Assembly: GCA_045223915.1 (NCBI GenBank)
Contig: JBGUZU010000034.1
Location: 140,121-204,120 of the forward strand
Origin: Ruminimicrobiellum sp045223915
GTDB taxonomy: Bacteria; Elusimicrobiota; Endomicrobiia; Endomicrobiales; Endomicrobiaceae
Direction of reading: 5' to 3'
Length of the DNA stretch: 64,000 bases
In this document: positions 8,899 to 17,807 of the stretch, piece after piece
How positions within the stretch are numbered: position 1 is the stretch's first letter
Layout of the letters: every line of letters starts with the position of its first letter
Notes under the pieces: model-generated
Databases searched by the model: none
The model's input: the letters and a program-made list of their open reading frames with translations, nothing else
What the model was told of the DNA's origin: nothing
Program-made: the position numbers and the translations under genes

Positions 8899-8977
8899 TT
8901 GAAAATTTATTTATAGCTTTAAATTTAAAAAAAATATAAAATTTTAAATCAAAATATTTTTTTAGGAGTTTTTAGTG

Positions 8978-10030
8978 ATGGATTTTATAAAAAAACTTAT
9001 TTTGCAAGTAGGAATCTTCTTTTTCTTTTCAAACTTTTTATTTGCAGAGTTTACAATAGGTTTATATGGTGTAAAAACGTCGAGTGATATAATATCTGCA
9101 AAGGAAGCGGGATTTAATTGTGTTCAATCGTATATATCAGAGCCTGAAACTATAAATATTCTTGCCGAGGAAGCTTTGAAAAATGATATTAAATTGGTAG
9201 TGTATCCTACAAAAGTGATGTCCTCAAAATATAAAGAAACCGCAAAAAAATATCCGATAAAAGCTTGGTATTTATTTGATGAACCTGATGTTTGGAATTG
9301 TTCCAGAGAAAAATTGCTTACCTTGGAAAAAAATACGAAGAAAACATATCCGGATATTCAAACGACTTTTGTTATCGGAGAAGGTTTTACGAAAGTTCCT
9401 TATTATGATATATCCGATATTTTGATGGTAGATTGGTATCCTGTTCCTCATTTACCGTTGGAAAGTTTCGGAGAAAATATTGCCCTTGCCAAGCAGGGGC
9501 TTGTAATGGTTGGAAAAGAAAAAAAAGAACTTTGGGCTGTAGTTCAGCTTTTTGATTGGAAAGAATATAAACAATATAGAAAGGATGATGACAGAATAGG
9601 CAGATTTCCGAGAAAAGAAGAAATAAGGTTTATGTCGTATGATGCCATTTTTAATGGTGCAACAGGTCTGTTTTATTTTACATACTATTCCAATGGTAAA
9701 CCATTACCTGAATCACAACCTAAAGAATGGATAAAAACAGTTGAAGTTATACAAGAAATGTCTTTCATCGGGGAAATTATTGATAGCGGAAAAGAAATTG
9801 AAAATCCTGTAGAAATAAAAGAACCTCTAAAAGCAAAGAGTTTTGAATACGGGGGGATAAAATATACATTTATAATAAATCCTACATCAAAAAAACAAAC
9901 ATTGCCGTCTTTGTTTTTTCAAACACAATTTGATGTCATATATGAAAAAAACACAAATATAAGAAAAGTAATAAGAAAATCAAAAAATAATTTGCAACCA
10001 TATAGAGTTCTTGCTTTTAGGTACGAGTAA
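8978..10030 (+). CDS. Exported TIM-barrel glycoside-hydrolase-like protein
   Basis: A 350-residue protein with an N-terminal signal peptide (hydrophobic core at about residues 6-20, ending near LFAEF). The mature part begins with a beta-strand and GLYGVKT. It continues with alternating strand/helix segments suggesting a (beta/alpha)8 barrel, including AWYLFDEPDVW, MVDWYPVP and GLFYFTYY. The acidic pair in the DEPD strand end resembles the acid/base position of GH-A clan enzymes, but I cannot assign a family. A short beta-rich C-terminal domain (about 270-350) follows. ATG at 8978 is preferred over GTG at 8975 because of spacing from AGGAG at 8964-8968. A role in cleaving envelope or host polysaccharide is inferred from fold hints only. 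Confidence 0.65.
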   Translation: MDFIKKLILQVGIFFFFSNFLFAEFTIGLYGVKTSSDIISAKEAGFNCVQSYISEPETINILAEEALKNDIKLVVYPTKVMSSKYKETAKKYPIKAWYLFDEPDVWNCSREKLLTLEKNTKKTYPDIQTTFVIGEGFTKVPYYDISDILMVDWYPVPHLPLESFGENIALAKQGLVMVGKEKKELWAVVQLFDWKEYKQYRKDDDRIGRFPRKEEIRFMSYDAIFNGATGLFYFTYYSNGKPLPESQPKEWIKTVEVIQEMSFIGEIIDSGKEIENPVEIKEPLKAKSFEYGGIKYTFIINPTSKKQTLPSLFFQTQFDVIYEKNTNIRKVIRKSKNNLQPYRVLAFRYE

Positions 10031-10037
10031 AATAGAC

Positions 10038-10066
10038 TTGACAAAGTGTACTTATTTTTGTAATGT
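10038..10066 (+). promoter_or_regulatory. Promoter of exported-protein pair
   Basis: A consensus TTGACA (10038-10043), a 17-base spacer and TAATGT (10061-10066) lie about 40 bases upstream of the gene at 10107. The -35 is perfect and the -10 is weak. Confidence 0.55.
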
Positions 10067-10106
10067 TATTAGCATTAGTATTTATTAAAAAGAGGAAGGT
10101 GTAAGT

Positions 10107-10634
10107 ATGTTGAGAAAAGTTTTAATTTTTTCGATGTTTTTGTTTTTAGGTGTAACAAGTGCTGTTGCCGACATCGTGGTAGATGCCGAGGGGAAAATAC
10201 AGAAGTATCCTAACGGAAGTACATTGAATGTATCTGCCGCAAAAAATTTATATATAGAATACTACGGGGTTAAGGTTTTTGTTCCAAAAGGAGAAAAAAT
10301 ATCTTTAAGATTTTCCGATAAAGATGAAGATAATATGATTTACGGCTCCGGAGATAAATTTAACAATATAAAAATAGGTGATACGGCTTTAGCTTCAGAA
10401 AGCAAAACTTCTTTTGCTGTTTCTCAAGACGGAGATCTAAAAGTAGAAAAAGGTAGCTTGATAATAAAAGATACTGAAGAAAATGTTGCTATTTTGTCTC
10501 AAGGTAATTCTTACAAAATAGAGATGGATTCTTCTTCATCGGATTCTTTTGTGCCTTTAAGTGAACCTTCTCAAGAAAGTTATGAACAAGTACAGAAAGA
10601 CTTGGTTTTAAGTCCTTCTGCACCAAGAAATTAG
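10107..10634 (+). CDS. Exported FecR-like beta-rich protein
   Basis: The 175-residue protein has a clear signal peptide (MLRKVLIFSMFLFLG, cleavage after AVA near residue 21). The mature part is rich in short beta-strands with the pattern SFAVSQDGDLKVEKGSLII followed by an alternating ILSQGNSYKIEM segment. That is similar to the beta-helix core of FecR-type domains, although I cannot confirm membership. It ends in a Ser/Pro-rich tail. A GAGGAAGG ribosome site precedes the ATG. It is followed 10 bases later by a beta-barrel outer-membrane protein gene, so the two probably act together at the outer membrane. Confidence 0.6.
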   Translation: MLRKVLIFSMFLFLGVTSAVADIVVDAEGKIQKYPNGSTLNVSAAKNLYIEYYGVKVFVPKGEKISLRFSDKDEDNMIYGSGDKFNNIKIGDTALASESKTSFAVSQDGDLKVEKGSLIIKDTEENVAILSQGNSYKIEMDSSSSDSFVPLSEPSQESYEQVQKDLVLSPSAPRN

Positions 10635-10644
10635 GAGTTGCAAA

Positions 10645-11772
10645 ATGAAAAGAATAGTATCTTTATTAACATTAATGTTTTTAGTTGCATCCGTTGCATA
10701 TGCGGATAAACCTTTACAATTTATATTTTCAGAAGATGTAAGTTATGACGATAATATTTATTCGACTAAGGATGATAAAAAATCTTCAGCAATAAGTTCG
10801 TCTCAATTGTTTGCAAAATATTCAAGTAATATTCCGAATTCAGGGTTGAAAATCGGTGCAAATGCAAACATCGGCTATAATGCGTATTCTGAAGAACCCG
10901 CAAAAAATGATTATATGAATGCAGGTGCGGGTTTTAATATTGGAAATAGTAAATTTTCTTTAGATGAGAAATTTTTGTATACCGCAGATCCTGCTACATC
11001 GGAATTAACTGAAAGAGCAAAAAGAATGAACAATATTGCATCGTTTAGATTTAAAACATCTTTGGAAAAAATGTTTTCAATCGGATTTGTAGTATCTGAT
11101 ATTTTTGATAAGTATATAGATGATGAATATAAAAGTTTAAACAAGAATCGTATAAATGCAGGAGCTCAGTTATATTATAATGTATCACCTAAAACATCTT
11201 TCTATTTTGCATATTTGTTCTCTAATATAAGATATGAAGATAATGAAAATTATAATTCTAACGGTAACAGTTTTAGTTTAGGTGTAAATGGTAACGTTAC
11301 TAAAAAAATAAAAGGAACAGCACAAGTTTCTTATGATACCAGAAGTTATGATAAAGATGTTGAAGGTATGGATAATAACTTTGGTATATTCGGATATTTG
11401 CTTTCTTTAACATATGAACCTACAACAAAGGATTCTATCCTTTTAAAGGGTGAAAGAAAAATGGAAGAATCTACTTTTGCTAATAACAGATATTATATAT
11501 CAACAGAAGTTGGTTTGGAATATAAACATAAAATACAACAAAAGTGGACACTCGGTTTGTTAGCATCTTATGAAAATATCGGTTATCCGGAAACTGTTGA
11601 CGGACTTAACAGAACAGATGATTTGATAAAGGTAAGACCTTCAATAGAATATAAATTTAAAGATTATTTATTTGCAGGTGTTTGGTACCAATTTAAGAAT
11701 AAAGCATCAAATTATGATGTAGTTGAATATTCTGACAATAAAGTTGGTATACAAATGAAATTGTGCTTCTAA
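10645..11772 (+). CDS. Outer-membrane beta-barrel protein
   Basis: The 375-residue protein starts with a signal peptide (MKRIVSLLTLMFLVASVAYA). The remainder is a run of alternating amphipathic strands separated by polar turns, with many Tyr/Phe at strand ends. Examples are TSFYFAYLFSNIRYED, GTAQVSYDTRSYD and KDYLFAGVWYQFKNKA. The last strand ends in a terminal Phe (GIQMKLCF), the usual BAM recognition signature. I read it as an outer-membrane barrel with a size suggesting about 14-16 strands; family uncertain (BBP2-like or putative porin). It forms a pair with the FecR-like exported protein upstream, and its stop overlaps the convergent phosphatase gene by four bases. Confidence 0.75.
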   Translation: MKRIVSLLTLMFLVASVAYADKPLQFIFSEDVSYDDNIYSTKDDKKSSAISSSQLFAKYSSNIPNSGLKIGANANIGYNAYSEEPAKNDYMNAGAGFNIGNSKFSLDEKFLYTADPATSELTERAKRMNNIASFRFKTSLEKMFSIGFVVSDIFDKYIDDEYKSLNKNRINAGAQLYYNVSPKTSFYFAYLFSNIRYEDNENYNSNGNSFSLGVNGNVTKKIKGTAQVSYDTRSYDKDVEGMDNNFGIFGYLLSLTYEPTTKDSILLKGERKMEESTFANNRYYISTEVGLEYKHKIQQKWTLGLLASYENIGYPETVDGLNRTDDLIKVRPSIEYKFKDYLFAGVWYQFKNKASNYDVVEYSDNKVGIQMKLCF

Positions 11773-12221
11773 AAATTTAGTTTGTTTTTGTAGAGACTTA
11801 ATATAAGATTTTTTAAGTTGTTTGCAGATTTTCTAAACTTTTTACCTTCGAGGGATATAGGATCTTCTATATCTCTCGTTTTATTTGATACGAATTGTTC
11901 CAATACATATACTTTATCTGAATATTCGGAGTATTTGTCGGTAATTTCGTCGTATTGTTGCTTTGTCATAACAAAAATAAAATCGCTTGAAGCAATATCT
12001 TGTCTGCTATATTGAGTTGGAGTGTGACTTTTATAGATAATGTTATTTTCTAATAAAAAATCTTTTATTTTTGACGGGACAGTAAGATAATCCAAAGCAT
12101 AAGTTCCTCTGGATATAACTTCAATATCGGTTCTATTGTCTTTTTGTAAAAGATATTTTAAAATTTCTTGTGAAATAAAACTTCTGCAAATATTGGCATG
12201 GCATATAAAACATATTTTCAT
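11769..12221 (-). CDS. Low-molecular-weight protein-tyrosine phosphatase family
   Basis: A 150-residue protein, the normal length for the family. The phosphate-binding loop is at the N-terminus as CHANICRS (C-x5-R-S, Cys at about residue 7) and the general-acid Asp is in the EDP segment (DIEDPIS) at about residue 115. Members dephosphorylate protein tyrosines, often on capsule/EPS tyrosine kinases; some related proteins reduce arsenate. No cognate kinase is visible nearby, although polysaccharide genes lie in the window. No Shine-Dalgarno is seen. A TATATT box lies about nine bases upstream, so translation may be (near-)leaderless. It is divergent from nadC. Confidence 0.85.
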   Translation of the reverse strand: MKICFICHANICRSFISQEILKYLLQKDNRTDIEVISRGTYALDYLTVPSKIKDFLLENNIIYKSHTPTQYSRQDIASSDFIFVMTKQQYDEITDKYSEYSDKVYVLEQFVSNKTRDIEDPISLEGKKFRKSANNLKNLILSLYKNKLNF

Positions 12222-12310
12222 AATATAAAGAATATATCAAATTTAAATTATAGTTTAAAGTGTTAATTTTTATTGTAAATAAATTTTATTTTTTATAAAA
12301 TAAAAAGGCT

Positions 12311-13168
12311 ATGAATATTATAAAAGATATAGATGAAATAGTTTCTTTAGCACTAAAAGAAGATTGTGCGTATAATGATGTTACATCCAAAAGCTTGAAC
12401 TTGGAAGGTAAAACTGCGTCAGCTGTTTTAATAGCAAAGGGTGACGGAATTTTGTGCGGTGTTGATGCTTTTAAGCATGTGCTTCTAAGATTAAGTAAAA
12501 AGTTCAAATTTAAAGTATTAAAAAAAGATGCACAGACCGTAAAAAAAGGTGATATTATATTAACAGTTAAAGGTCCTGCAGCACCGTTACTTGCAGGTGA
12601 AAGAACGGCTTTAAACTTTATACAAAAACTTTCCGGTATAGCAACAACGACAAATCAATTTGTTAAGATAATAAAAGGTTCCAAAGCGGGAATATTTGAT
12701 ACAAGAAAAACTCTTCCCGGTTTTAGAAATGTGTCAAAATATGCCGTTAGATGCGGCGGCGGGAAAAACCATAGAATGAATTTGTCAGATATGGTTTTGA
12801 TAAAAGATAATCATTTAGCCTTAATAGATGATTTAACTTTAAAAGTTAAAGAAATAAGAAAGAAATATAAAAAATTAAAAGTTCTTATAGAATGCGAACA
12901 CGAACAACATGTCAGAAATGCTATAGCTGCAAAAGCAGATATTATAATGCTCGATAACATGAAACAGAAAGATTTGGTAAAAATGGTAAAACTTATAAGA
13001 TCAAGTTCCACATCTACATATAAACCGTTAATAGAAATTTCCGGCGGAGTAAATTTTAAAACCATAAAAAATTATGCAAAGCTCGGAATTGAAAGAATAT
13101 CAATAGGAATGATTACTCATTCCGCACCATCATTGGATATTTCTTTGGAAGTAGATGTCCATAAATAG
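12311..13168 (+). CDS. nadC: Nicotinate-nucleotide pyrophosphorylase (carboxylating)
   Basis: The 285-residue enzyme converts quinolinate and PRPP to nicotinate mononucleotide, CO2 and pyrophosphate in de novo NAD synthesis. Family motifs visible are EDCAYNDVTS near the N-terminus, AGERTALNFIQKLSGIAT, the PRPP/quinolinate-binding DTRKTLPGFR, KYAVRCGGGKNHRMNLSD, LIKDNHL, and the GGVN and GIERISIGMITHS strand ends of the barrel. nadA and nadB are not in the window. The gene is the first of a run continuing with rsmE (14 bases later) and mtaB. A TATAAA box at 12294-12299 would give a 5' leader of only about five bases. Confidence 0.95.
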   Translation: MNIIKDIDEIVSLALKEDCAYNDVTSKSLNLEGKTASAVLIAKGDGILCGVDAFKHVLLRLSKKFKFKVLKKDAQTVKKGDIILTVKGPAAPLLAGERTALNFIQKLSGIATTTNQFVKIIKGSKAGIFDTRKTLPGFRNVSKYAVRCGGGKNHRMNLSDMVLIKDNHLALIDDLTLKVKEIRKKYKKLKVLIECEHEQHVRNAIAAKADIIMLDNMKQKDLVKMVKLIRSSSTSTYKPLIEISGGVNFKTIKNYAKLGIERISIGMITHSAPSLDISLEVDVHK

Positions 13169-13182
13169 TATCGGAAATAAAC

Positions 13183-13911
13183 ATGCCACATTTTTATGTT
13201 AATCCAAAAGATATAAAAGACAAAAGTTTTGTTATAGAAAACGAACAGTTTCATTATTTATCAATAGTTAGAAGATTTTCCGCAGGTGATGAAATAAATA
13301 TTTTTGACGGTTTAGGTAATTCTTATAAAGCAAGAATAGATAGTATAGACAGAGCAAGTATGAAGGGGACAATATTGTCTTCAAAAACTTTTGTTTTACC
13401 GAAAGTAAACATTTCGTTGTATACCGCCATACCGAAAGGCGAAAGATTCGATTGGCTTATAGAAAAAGCGGGAGAAATAGGTGTATCAAAAATTGTTCCC
13501 GTAATTTATTTAAGAAGTGTGGTAAAAGAATTATCCGAAAATAAAATTGAAAGATACAAAAAAATATCAATATCGGCGAGTTCTCAAAGTTGGCGAGCGG
13601 ATATTATGCCTATAGATAAACCTGTAAAGTTTAATGAAGCAGCGGAAAAAGTATCAAAAGAAAAAGATACATTAAATGTTTTACCTTGGGAAAGTGAAGA
13701 AAATAAAAATATTTTAAGTTTATTAAATGAAAATACAGATATAAAAAATATAAATATTTTTGTCGGTCCGGAAGGCGGGTTCGATAAAACGGAAATAGAT
13801 GTTGCATTAAAAAATAATTTTAAGACAGTAACTTTAGGTAAAAATATTTTAAGAGTTGAAACGGCTGCAATAGTTGCTTCAAGCATTGTGACATCGGTTT
13901 ATAATGTATAA
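13183..13911 (+). CDS. rsmE: 16S rRNA m3U1498 methyltransferase
   Basis: A 242-residue SPOUT-class enzyme that methylates N3 of U1498 in helix 44 of 16S rRNA. The N-terminal PUA-like part contains HYLSIVRRFSAGDEINIFDG. The knotted SAM-binding C-terminal domain contains the diagnostic VGPEGGFDKTEI and LGKNILRVETAAI segments. The length is normal for the family. It lies between nadC and mtaB, with mtaB starting two bases after the stop, so translation is likely coupled. Confidence 0.93.
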   Translation: MPHFYVNPKDIKDKSFVIENEQFHYLSIVRRFSAGDEINIFDGLGNSYKARIDSIDRASMKGTILSSKTFVLPKVNISLYTAIPKGERFDWLIEKAGEIGVSKIVPVIYLRSVVKELSENKIERYKKISISASSQSWRADIMPIDKPVKFNEAAEKVSKEKDTLNVLPWESEENKNILSLLNENTDIKNINIFVGPEGGFDKTEIDVALKNNFKTVTLGKNILRVETAAIVASSIVTSVYNV

Positions 13912-13913
13912 CC

Positions 13914-15062
13914 ATGAAAAATTTATTTATCTATACGTTTGGATGTAAGATCAATCAATACGAAAGTCAAATAATAAGAGAAAAATATTGTTTGAAAGAT
14001 TTCGCATACGTCGATAATTTCGAACAGGCAGATACCATTATAATAAACTCTTGTTCCGTTACCGCACATGCAGATAAACAATGTGAACAGATAATAAAAA
14101 AGTTTCATACAAAAAATGAAAAAGCAAGAATTGTTTTAACAGGTTGTTTTGCTAAAGTCGCAAAAGAAAAGATATTACAAAAATTTCCTTTTATTGAAAT
14201 TTTAATGAAAGAGGAAATTTTAAAAGATAGTGAACAACGAATAAAAACTTTCGATAACCATTCGAGAGCATTTATAAAAATCCAAGATGGTTGTAACAGT
14301 TTTTGTTCTTATTGCATAGTTCCGTATGCAAGAAATATTATGTGGTCAAAGCCGGCAGATAAAATAATCGAAGAAATAAATAATTTGACAGATATCGGTT
14401 ACAGTGAAATAGTTCTTACCGGAATACATATAGGTAAATATGATAAAGGAATATCTTATCTTTTATCTCATATATATAAAAATATAAATAAACTTTTTAG
14501 AATAAGATTGTCTTCAATAGAAGTTAATGAAATAACAGATGAACTTATAGATATAATGAAAAATGAAAAAGAAAGATTTTGTCATCACTTACATATTCCT
14601 ATACAATCAGCTTCGGATACTGTTTTGAGAGATATGAACAGAAAATATTTATCTAAAGATTTTTTAAATAAAATGAATTTACTGAAACAAAATTTTAACG
14701 ATATATCTGTAACAACAGATGTTATATGCGGGTTTCCTACCGAAACCGATAAAGATTTCGATATAACATACAACTTTTTAAAAGATAATGAATTTGCAAG
14801 ATTACACGTGTTTCCTTTTTCGCCAAGACAGGGAACAAAAGCATATTCTTTAAAACAAGTTTATAAAAACGGGCAATCAAAAATAAGAACGGATAAACTT
14901 TTAAATTTAAGTAAAGAGTTGGAACAAAACTATTTTAACAGATTTTTAGGCACTACAAGAAAAGCGGTTTCTTTAAGGGGAAATAAGGCCTTAACGGACA
15001 ATTATTTAACAATAGAAAATATAGAAAAGCATAATGGTATATTTGAGGTAGAAATAAGATAG
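13914..15062 (+). CDS. mtaB: tRNA methylthiotransferase (MtaB type)
   Basis: A 382-residue radical-SAM enzyme of the MiaB/MtaB/RimO group. The UPF0004 N-terminal domain starts with TFGCKINQYESQ and carries three Cys (about 11, 47 and 75) for the auxiliary 4Fe-4S cluster. The radical-SAM motif is CNSFCSYC. The TFGCKxNQxE start and the short TRAM-like tail fit MtaB, which adds the 2-methylthio group to t6A37 in tRNAs reading ANN codons, better than MiaB or RimO. The C-terminal TRAM domain is short. It follows rsmE in the same operon. Confidence 0.85.
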   Translation: MKNLFIYTFGCKINQYESQIIREKYCLKDFAYVDNFEQADTIIINSCSVTAHADKQCEQIIKKFHTKNEKARIVLTGCFAKVAKEKILQKFPFIEILMKEEILKDSEQRIKTFDNHSRAFIKIQDGCNSFCSYCIVPYARNIMWSKPADKIIEEINNLTDIGYSEIVLTGIHIGKYDKGISYLLSHIYKNINKLFRIRLSSIEVNEITDELIDIMKNEKERFCHHLHIPIQSASDTVLRDMNRKYLSKDFLNKMNLLKQNFNDISVTTDVICGFPTETDKDFDITYNFLKDNEFARLHVFPFSPRQGTKAYSLKQVYKNGQSKIRTDKLLNLSKELEQNYFNRFLGTTRKAVSLRGNKALTDNYLTIENIEKHNGIFEVEIR

Positions 15063-15072
15063 GAGTTCTATT

Positions 15073-15732
15073 ATGATAAAATTATTAATACACGGTACAG
15101 GGAGTATAGGTAAACTTGTATATTCTGAAATGTTAAACGATGACAGATATGAGGTTGTTGCTTTTGTTTGTGACGATAAATGGTTTTCTTCGAATGAATT
15201 TTTAGGTAAACCTTTGTATAAAGCATCTGAAATAGAAAAACATTTTCCGCCCAAATCAATAAAAGTAATTTCAACGGGACTTTATTCTTCTTTAAGAGAA
15301 AGATACAATTCTTATTTGGAAATGAAGAAAAAAGGTTATGAGTTTATTAACTATATAAGTAAAAATGCTGTTGTTCGACCTGATATCGTAATAGGGGAAA
15401 ACAATATAATCTGTGCGGGAGCTTATTTAGATTTTTTTGGTAAGCTCGGCAACTGTAATATTATCAGACCAAATGCATATATAGGACACAATTTCGATAT
15501 AAAAAACGGCATTTATATTTCACCGGGATGCAATATGGCAGGTCATTCCTGTATAAAAGATTTATCTTTTATAGGAATCGGTTCTACTATTCTTGGAAAA
15601 CTTTGTATAGAAAATGAAACTTTGATAGGCGCCGGTTCATTGGTTACAAAAAATACGGAACCGTATTCAAAATATATCGGTTCTCCGGCAAAAAAAATTT
15701 CGGAACATAAAGATACGGGAGTTTTGTTATGA
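15073..15732 (+). CDS. NeuD/PglD-like sugar O/N-acyltransferase
   Basis: The 219-residue protein has an N-terminal Rossmann-like half (GTGSIGKLVYSEML, then KVISTGLYSSLRERYN) and a C-terminal left-handed beta-helix of hexapeptide repeats (about residues 100-205), with the ISPGCNMAGHSCIKD, IGIGSTILG and IGAGSLVTKN turns. This is the layout of NeuD and PglD acetyltransferases that modify nucleotide sugars. The His in the NAYIGHNF segment and the one in AGHS are candidate catalytic residues. Its stop overlaps the next gene, a BKACE-family protein, by four bases, so the two are translationally coupled. Substrate unknown. Confidence 0.8.
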   Translation: MIKLLIHGTGSIGKLVYSEMLNDDRYEVVAFVCDDKWFSSNEFLGKPLYKASEIEKHFPPKSIKVISTGLYSSLRERYNSYLEMKKKGYEFINYISKNAVVRPDIVIGENNIICAGAYLDFFGKLGNCNIIRPNAYIGHNFDIKNGIYISPGCNMAGHSCIKDLSFIGIGSTILGKLCIENETLIGAGSLVTKNTEPYSKYIGSPAKKISEHKDTGVLL

Positions 15733-16589
15733 ACAATGAAATTATAGTTAATTTTACACCAACAGGATTAATACCGACAAAAGAGCAAACGGAATATGTT
15801 CCGATAACTTGTAATGAAATAGTTGAAGATGTTTTAGCTGCTTATGAGGAAGGTATTACCACTGTTCATTTACATGCAAGACATGATGACGGCAGTTCTG
15901 CCTATGAAGCTGAAGTATATGCAAAAATAATAGAAAAAATAAGAAAATATACAAAAGAGCTTGTTATTTGTGTTTCTTTAAGCGGAAGAAATGTTACGGA
16001 ATTTGAAAAAAGAGTTAGTCCTTTAAGTTTAACAGGTGATTTAAAACCGGACATGGGAAGTTTAACTTTAAGTTCTCTGAATTTTAATAAACAAGCAAGT
16101 ATTAATGCCCCGCAAACAATAATCAATATGGCTGTTTTAATGAAAAAATTATCGATAAAACCGGAACTCGAAGTTTTTGATGTCGGCATGATTAATTATG
16201 CAAAGTACCTTAAGAAAAAAGGTTATATAAAGGAACCGTTTTATTTTAATTTAATATTGGGTAATATAGCTTGTGCTCAAGCGGATTTATTACATGCAGG
16301 CATGATGATTAACGATTTACCCGAAAACTCGTTTTTTACAATCGGCGGAATAGGGCAAAACCAATTAAAAATGAATTCTATAGGAATTTCTATCGGTGCA
16401 GGTGTCAGAGTAGGTATAGAAGACAATATTTGGTTTGATCAAAATAGGACAAAACTTGCAAAAAATATAGATTTAGTAAAAAGAATAAAAGTTATAGTCG
16501 AAGCTAATGAAAAGAAAATAATGAAACCTTCTGCATTTAGAACATTGTTAAACTTAAAAGAAGGTAATGGTAACTACGGAGAAAAATAA
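15729..16589 (+). CDS. BKACE-family beta-keto acid cleavage enzyme (DUF849)
   Basis: A 286-residue TIM-barrel enzyme of the family whose founder, Kce, condenses 3-keto-5-aminohexanoate with acetyl-CoA to form acetoacetate and a CoA ester. Visible hallmarks are the start IIVNFTPTG, the zinc-ligand segment VHLHARHDDG (His-x-His), LSGR, GMINYAKYL, and the C-terminal SIGISIGAGVRVGIEDNI. Other members act on varied beta-keto acids, so the substrate is open. It is coupled to a NeuD-like acyltransferase, which hints at a joint role in an amino-acid or sugar modification rather than lysine fermentation: no other lysine-fermentation gene is present here. Confidence 0.85.
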   Translation: MNNEIIVNFTPTGLIPTKEQTEYVPITCNEIVEDVLAAYEEGITTVHLHARHDDGSSAYEAEVYAKIIEKIRKYTKELVICVSLSGRNVTEFEKRVSPLSLTGDLKPDMGSLTLSSLNFNKQASINAPQTIINMAVLMKKLSIKPELEVFDVGMINYAKYLKKKGYIKEPFYFNLILGNIACAQADLLHAGMMINDLPENSFFTIGGIGQNQLKMNSIGISIGAGVRVGIEDNIWFDQNRTKLAKNIDLVKRIKVIVEANEKKIMKPSAFRTLLNLKEGNGNYGEK

Positions 16590-16603
16590 ACAATATTAAC
16601 AAT

Positions 16604-16630
16604 TTGACAATAAAATTATATTTTTATAAC
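16604..16630 (+). promoter_or_regulatory. Promoter of gap
   Basis: TTGACA (16604-16609) and TATAAC (16625-16630) are separated by 15 bases, slightly short of the ideal spacing. They lie just after the BKACE stop and about 70 bases before the gap start. Confidence 0.5.
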
Positions 16631-16654
16631 ATTTCTTTTGTGTTTATGTAGGAA

Positions 16655-16675
16655 AAAATAAGCAAGACTTATTTT
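16655..16675 (+). other. Hairpin in gap 5' leader
   Basis: An 8-bp inverted repeat (16655-16662 with 16668-16675) with a five-base loop lies in the presumed leader, 12 bases before the GGAGG ribosome site. It is AT-rich and weak; it may stabilise the message or be incidental. Confidence 0.35.
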
Positions 16676-16699
16676 AATATTAAATTGGAGGCAGTTAAA

Positions 16700-17773
16700 A
16701 TGTCAGTAAAAGTTGCGATTAACGGATTCGGAAGAATCGGAAGATTAGCATTCAGACAAATGTTTGGTGCAAAAGGTTATGAAGTTGTTGCTATCAACGA
16801 TTTGACAAGTCCTAAGATGTTGGCTCACTTGTTGAAGTATGATTCAGCACAAGGCGGATATTGCGGTAAATTCGGTGAAGAAGCAAAACATACAGTATCT
16901 TATAAAGAAGCTGTATTGGCTGAAGACGGAAAAACAGTTAAAGAATTCGGTTCAATAACTGTTGACGGAAAAGAAATTACAATCTATGCAATTCCTAAAG
17001 CAAATGAATTACCTTGGGGAAAATTAGGTGTTGATGTTGTTTTGGAATGTACAGGTTTCTATACATCAAAAGCAAAAGCACAAGCTCACATTGATGCAGG
17101 TGCAAAAAAAGTTGTTATCTCTGCTCCGGCAGGAAATGACTTACCTACAATCGTTTACAATGTAAACCACAAAATCTTGAAAAAAGAAGATAAAATCATA
17201 TCAGCAGCTTCTTGTACAACAAACTGCTTAGCACCTATGACAAAAGCTTTGAATGATTATGCTCCTATACAATCCGGAATCATGACAACAGTTCATGCTT
17301 ATACCGGAGACCAAATGATTCTTGATGGTCCGCAAAGAAAAGGTGATGTTCAAAGAGCAAGAGGCGGAGCAATAAACATTGTTCCTAACTCAACAGGTGC
17401 TGCAAAAGCTATCGGTTTAGTTATTCCTGAATTGAACGGAAAATTAATCGGTGCTGCACAAAGAGTTCCAACAGCAACAGGTTCAACAACAATTCTTCAC
17501 GCAGTTGTTAAAGGAAAAGATGTTACCGTTGAAGGAATCAATGCAGCTATGAAAGCTCAAGCTAACGAATCATTCGGATATACAGAAGAAAAATTAGTTT
17601 CTTCAGATATTATCGGTATGAGATTCGGTTCATTGTTTGATGCTAACCAAACAATGGTTGCAAAAATCGATGACGATACATATCAAGTTCAAGTTGTTTC
17701 TTGGTACGATAACGAAAACAGCTATACAAGCCAAATGGTTAGAACAATTAAGTTTTTTGCAGAATTGAACTAA
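16700..17773 (+). CDS. gap: Glyceraldehyde-3-phosphate dehydrogenase
   Basis: A 357-residue NAD-dependent glycolytic enzyme that makes 1,3-bisphosphoglycerate. The Rossmann start is VKVAINGFGRIGRLAFRQ, the active-site Cys is in SAASCTTNCLAP with the partner His in TVHAYTGDQ, and the C-terminus ends in VSWYDNENSYTSQMV. It is some 20 residues longer than the common 335-residue form because of insertions near YCGKFGEEAKH and QSGIM. ATG at 16700 sits behind a strong GGAGG and matches the family N-terminus. The coding sequence is less AT-biased in wobble choice than its neighbours, as expected for a highly expressed gene. pgk follows after a hairpin-containing spacer. Confidence 0.97.
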   Translation: MSVKVAINGFGRIGRLAFRQMFGAKGYEVVAINDLTSPKMLAHLLKYDSAQGGYCGKFGEEAKHTVSYKEAVLAEDGKTVKEFGSITVDGKEITIYAIPKANELPWGKLGVDVVLECTGFYTSKAKAQAHIDAGAKKVVISAPAGNDLPTIVYNVNHKILKKEDKIISAASCTTNCLAPMTKALNDYAPIQSGIMTTVHAYTGDQMILDGPQRKGDVQRARGGAINIVPNSTGAAKAIGLVIPELNGKLIGAAQRVPTATGSTTILHAVVKGKDVTVEGINAAMKAQANESFGYTEEKLVSSDIIGMRFGSLFDANQTMVAKIDDDTYQVQVVSWYDNENSYTSQMVRTIKFFAELN

Positions 17774-17807
17774 TAAAATTGGTTTAGCTTAAATAGTCTT
17801 AATTTAT

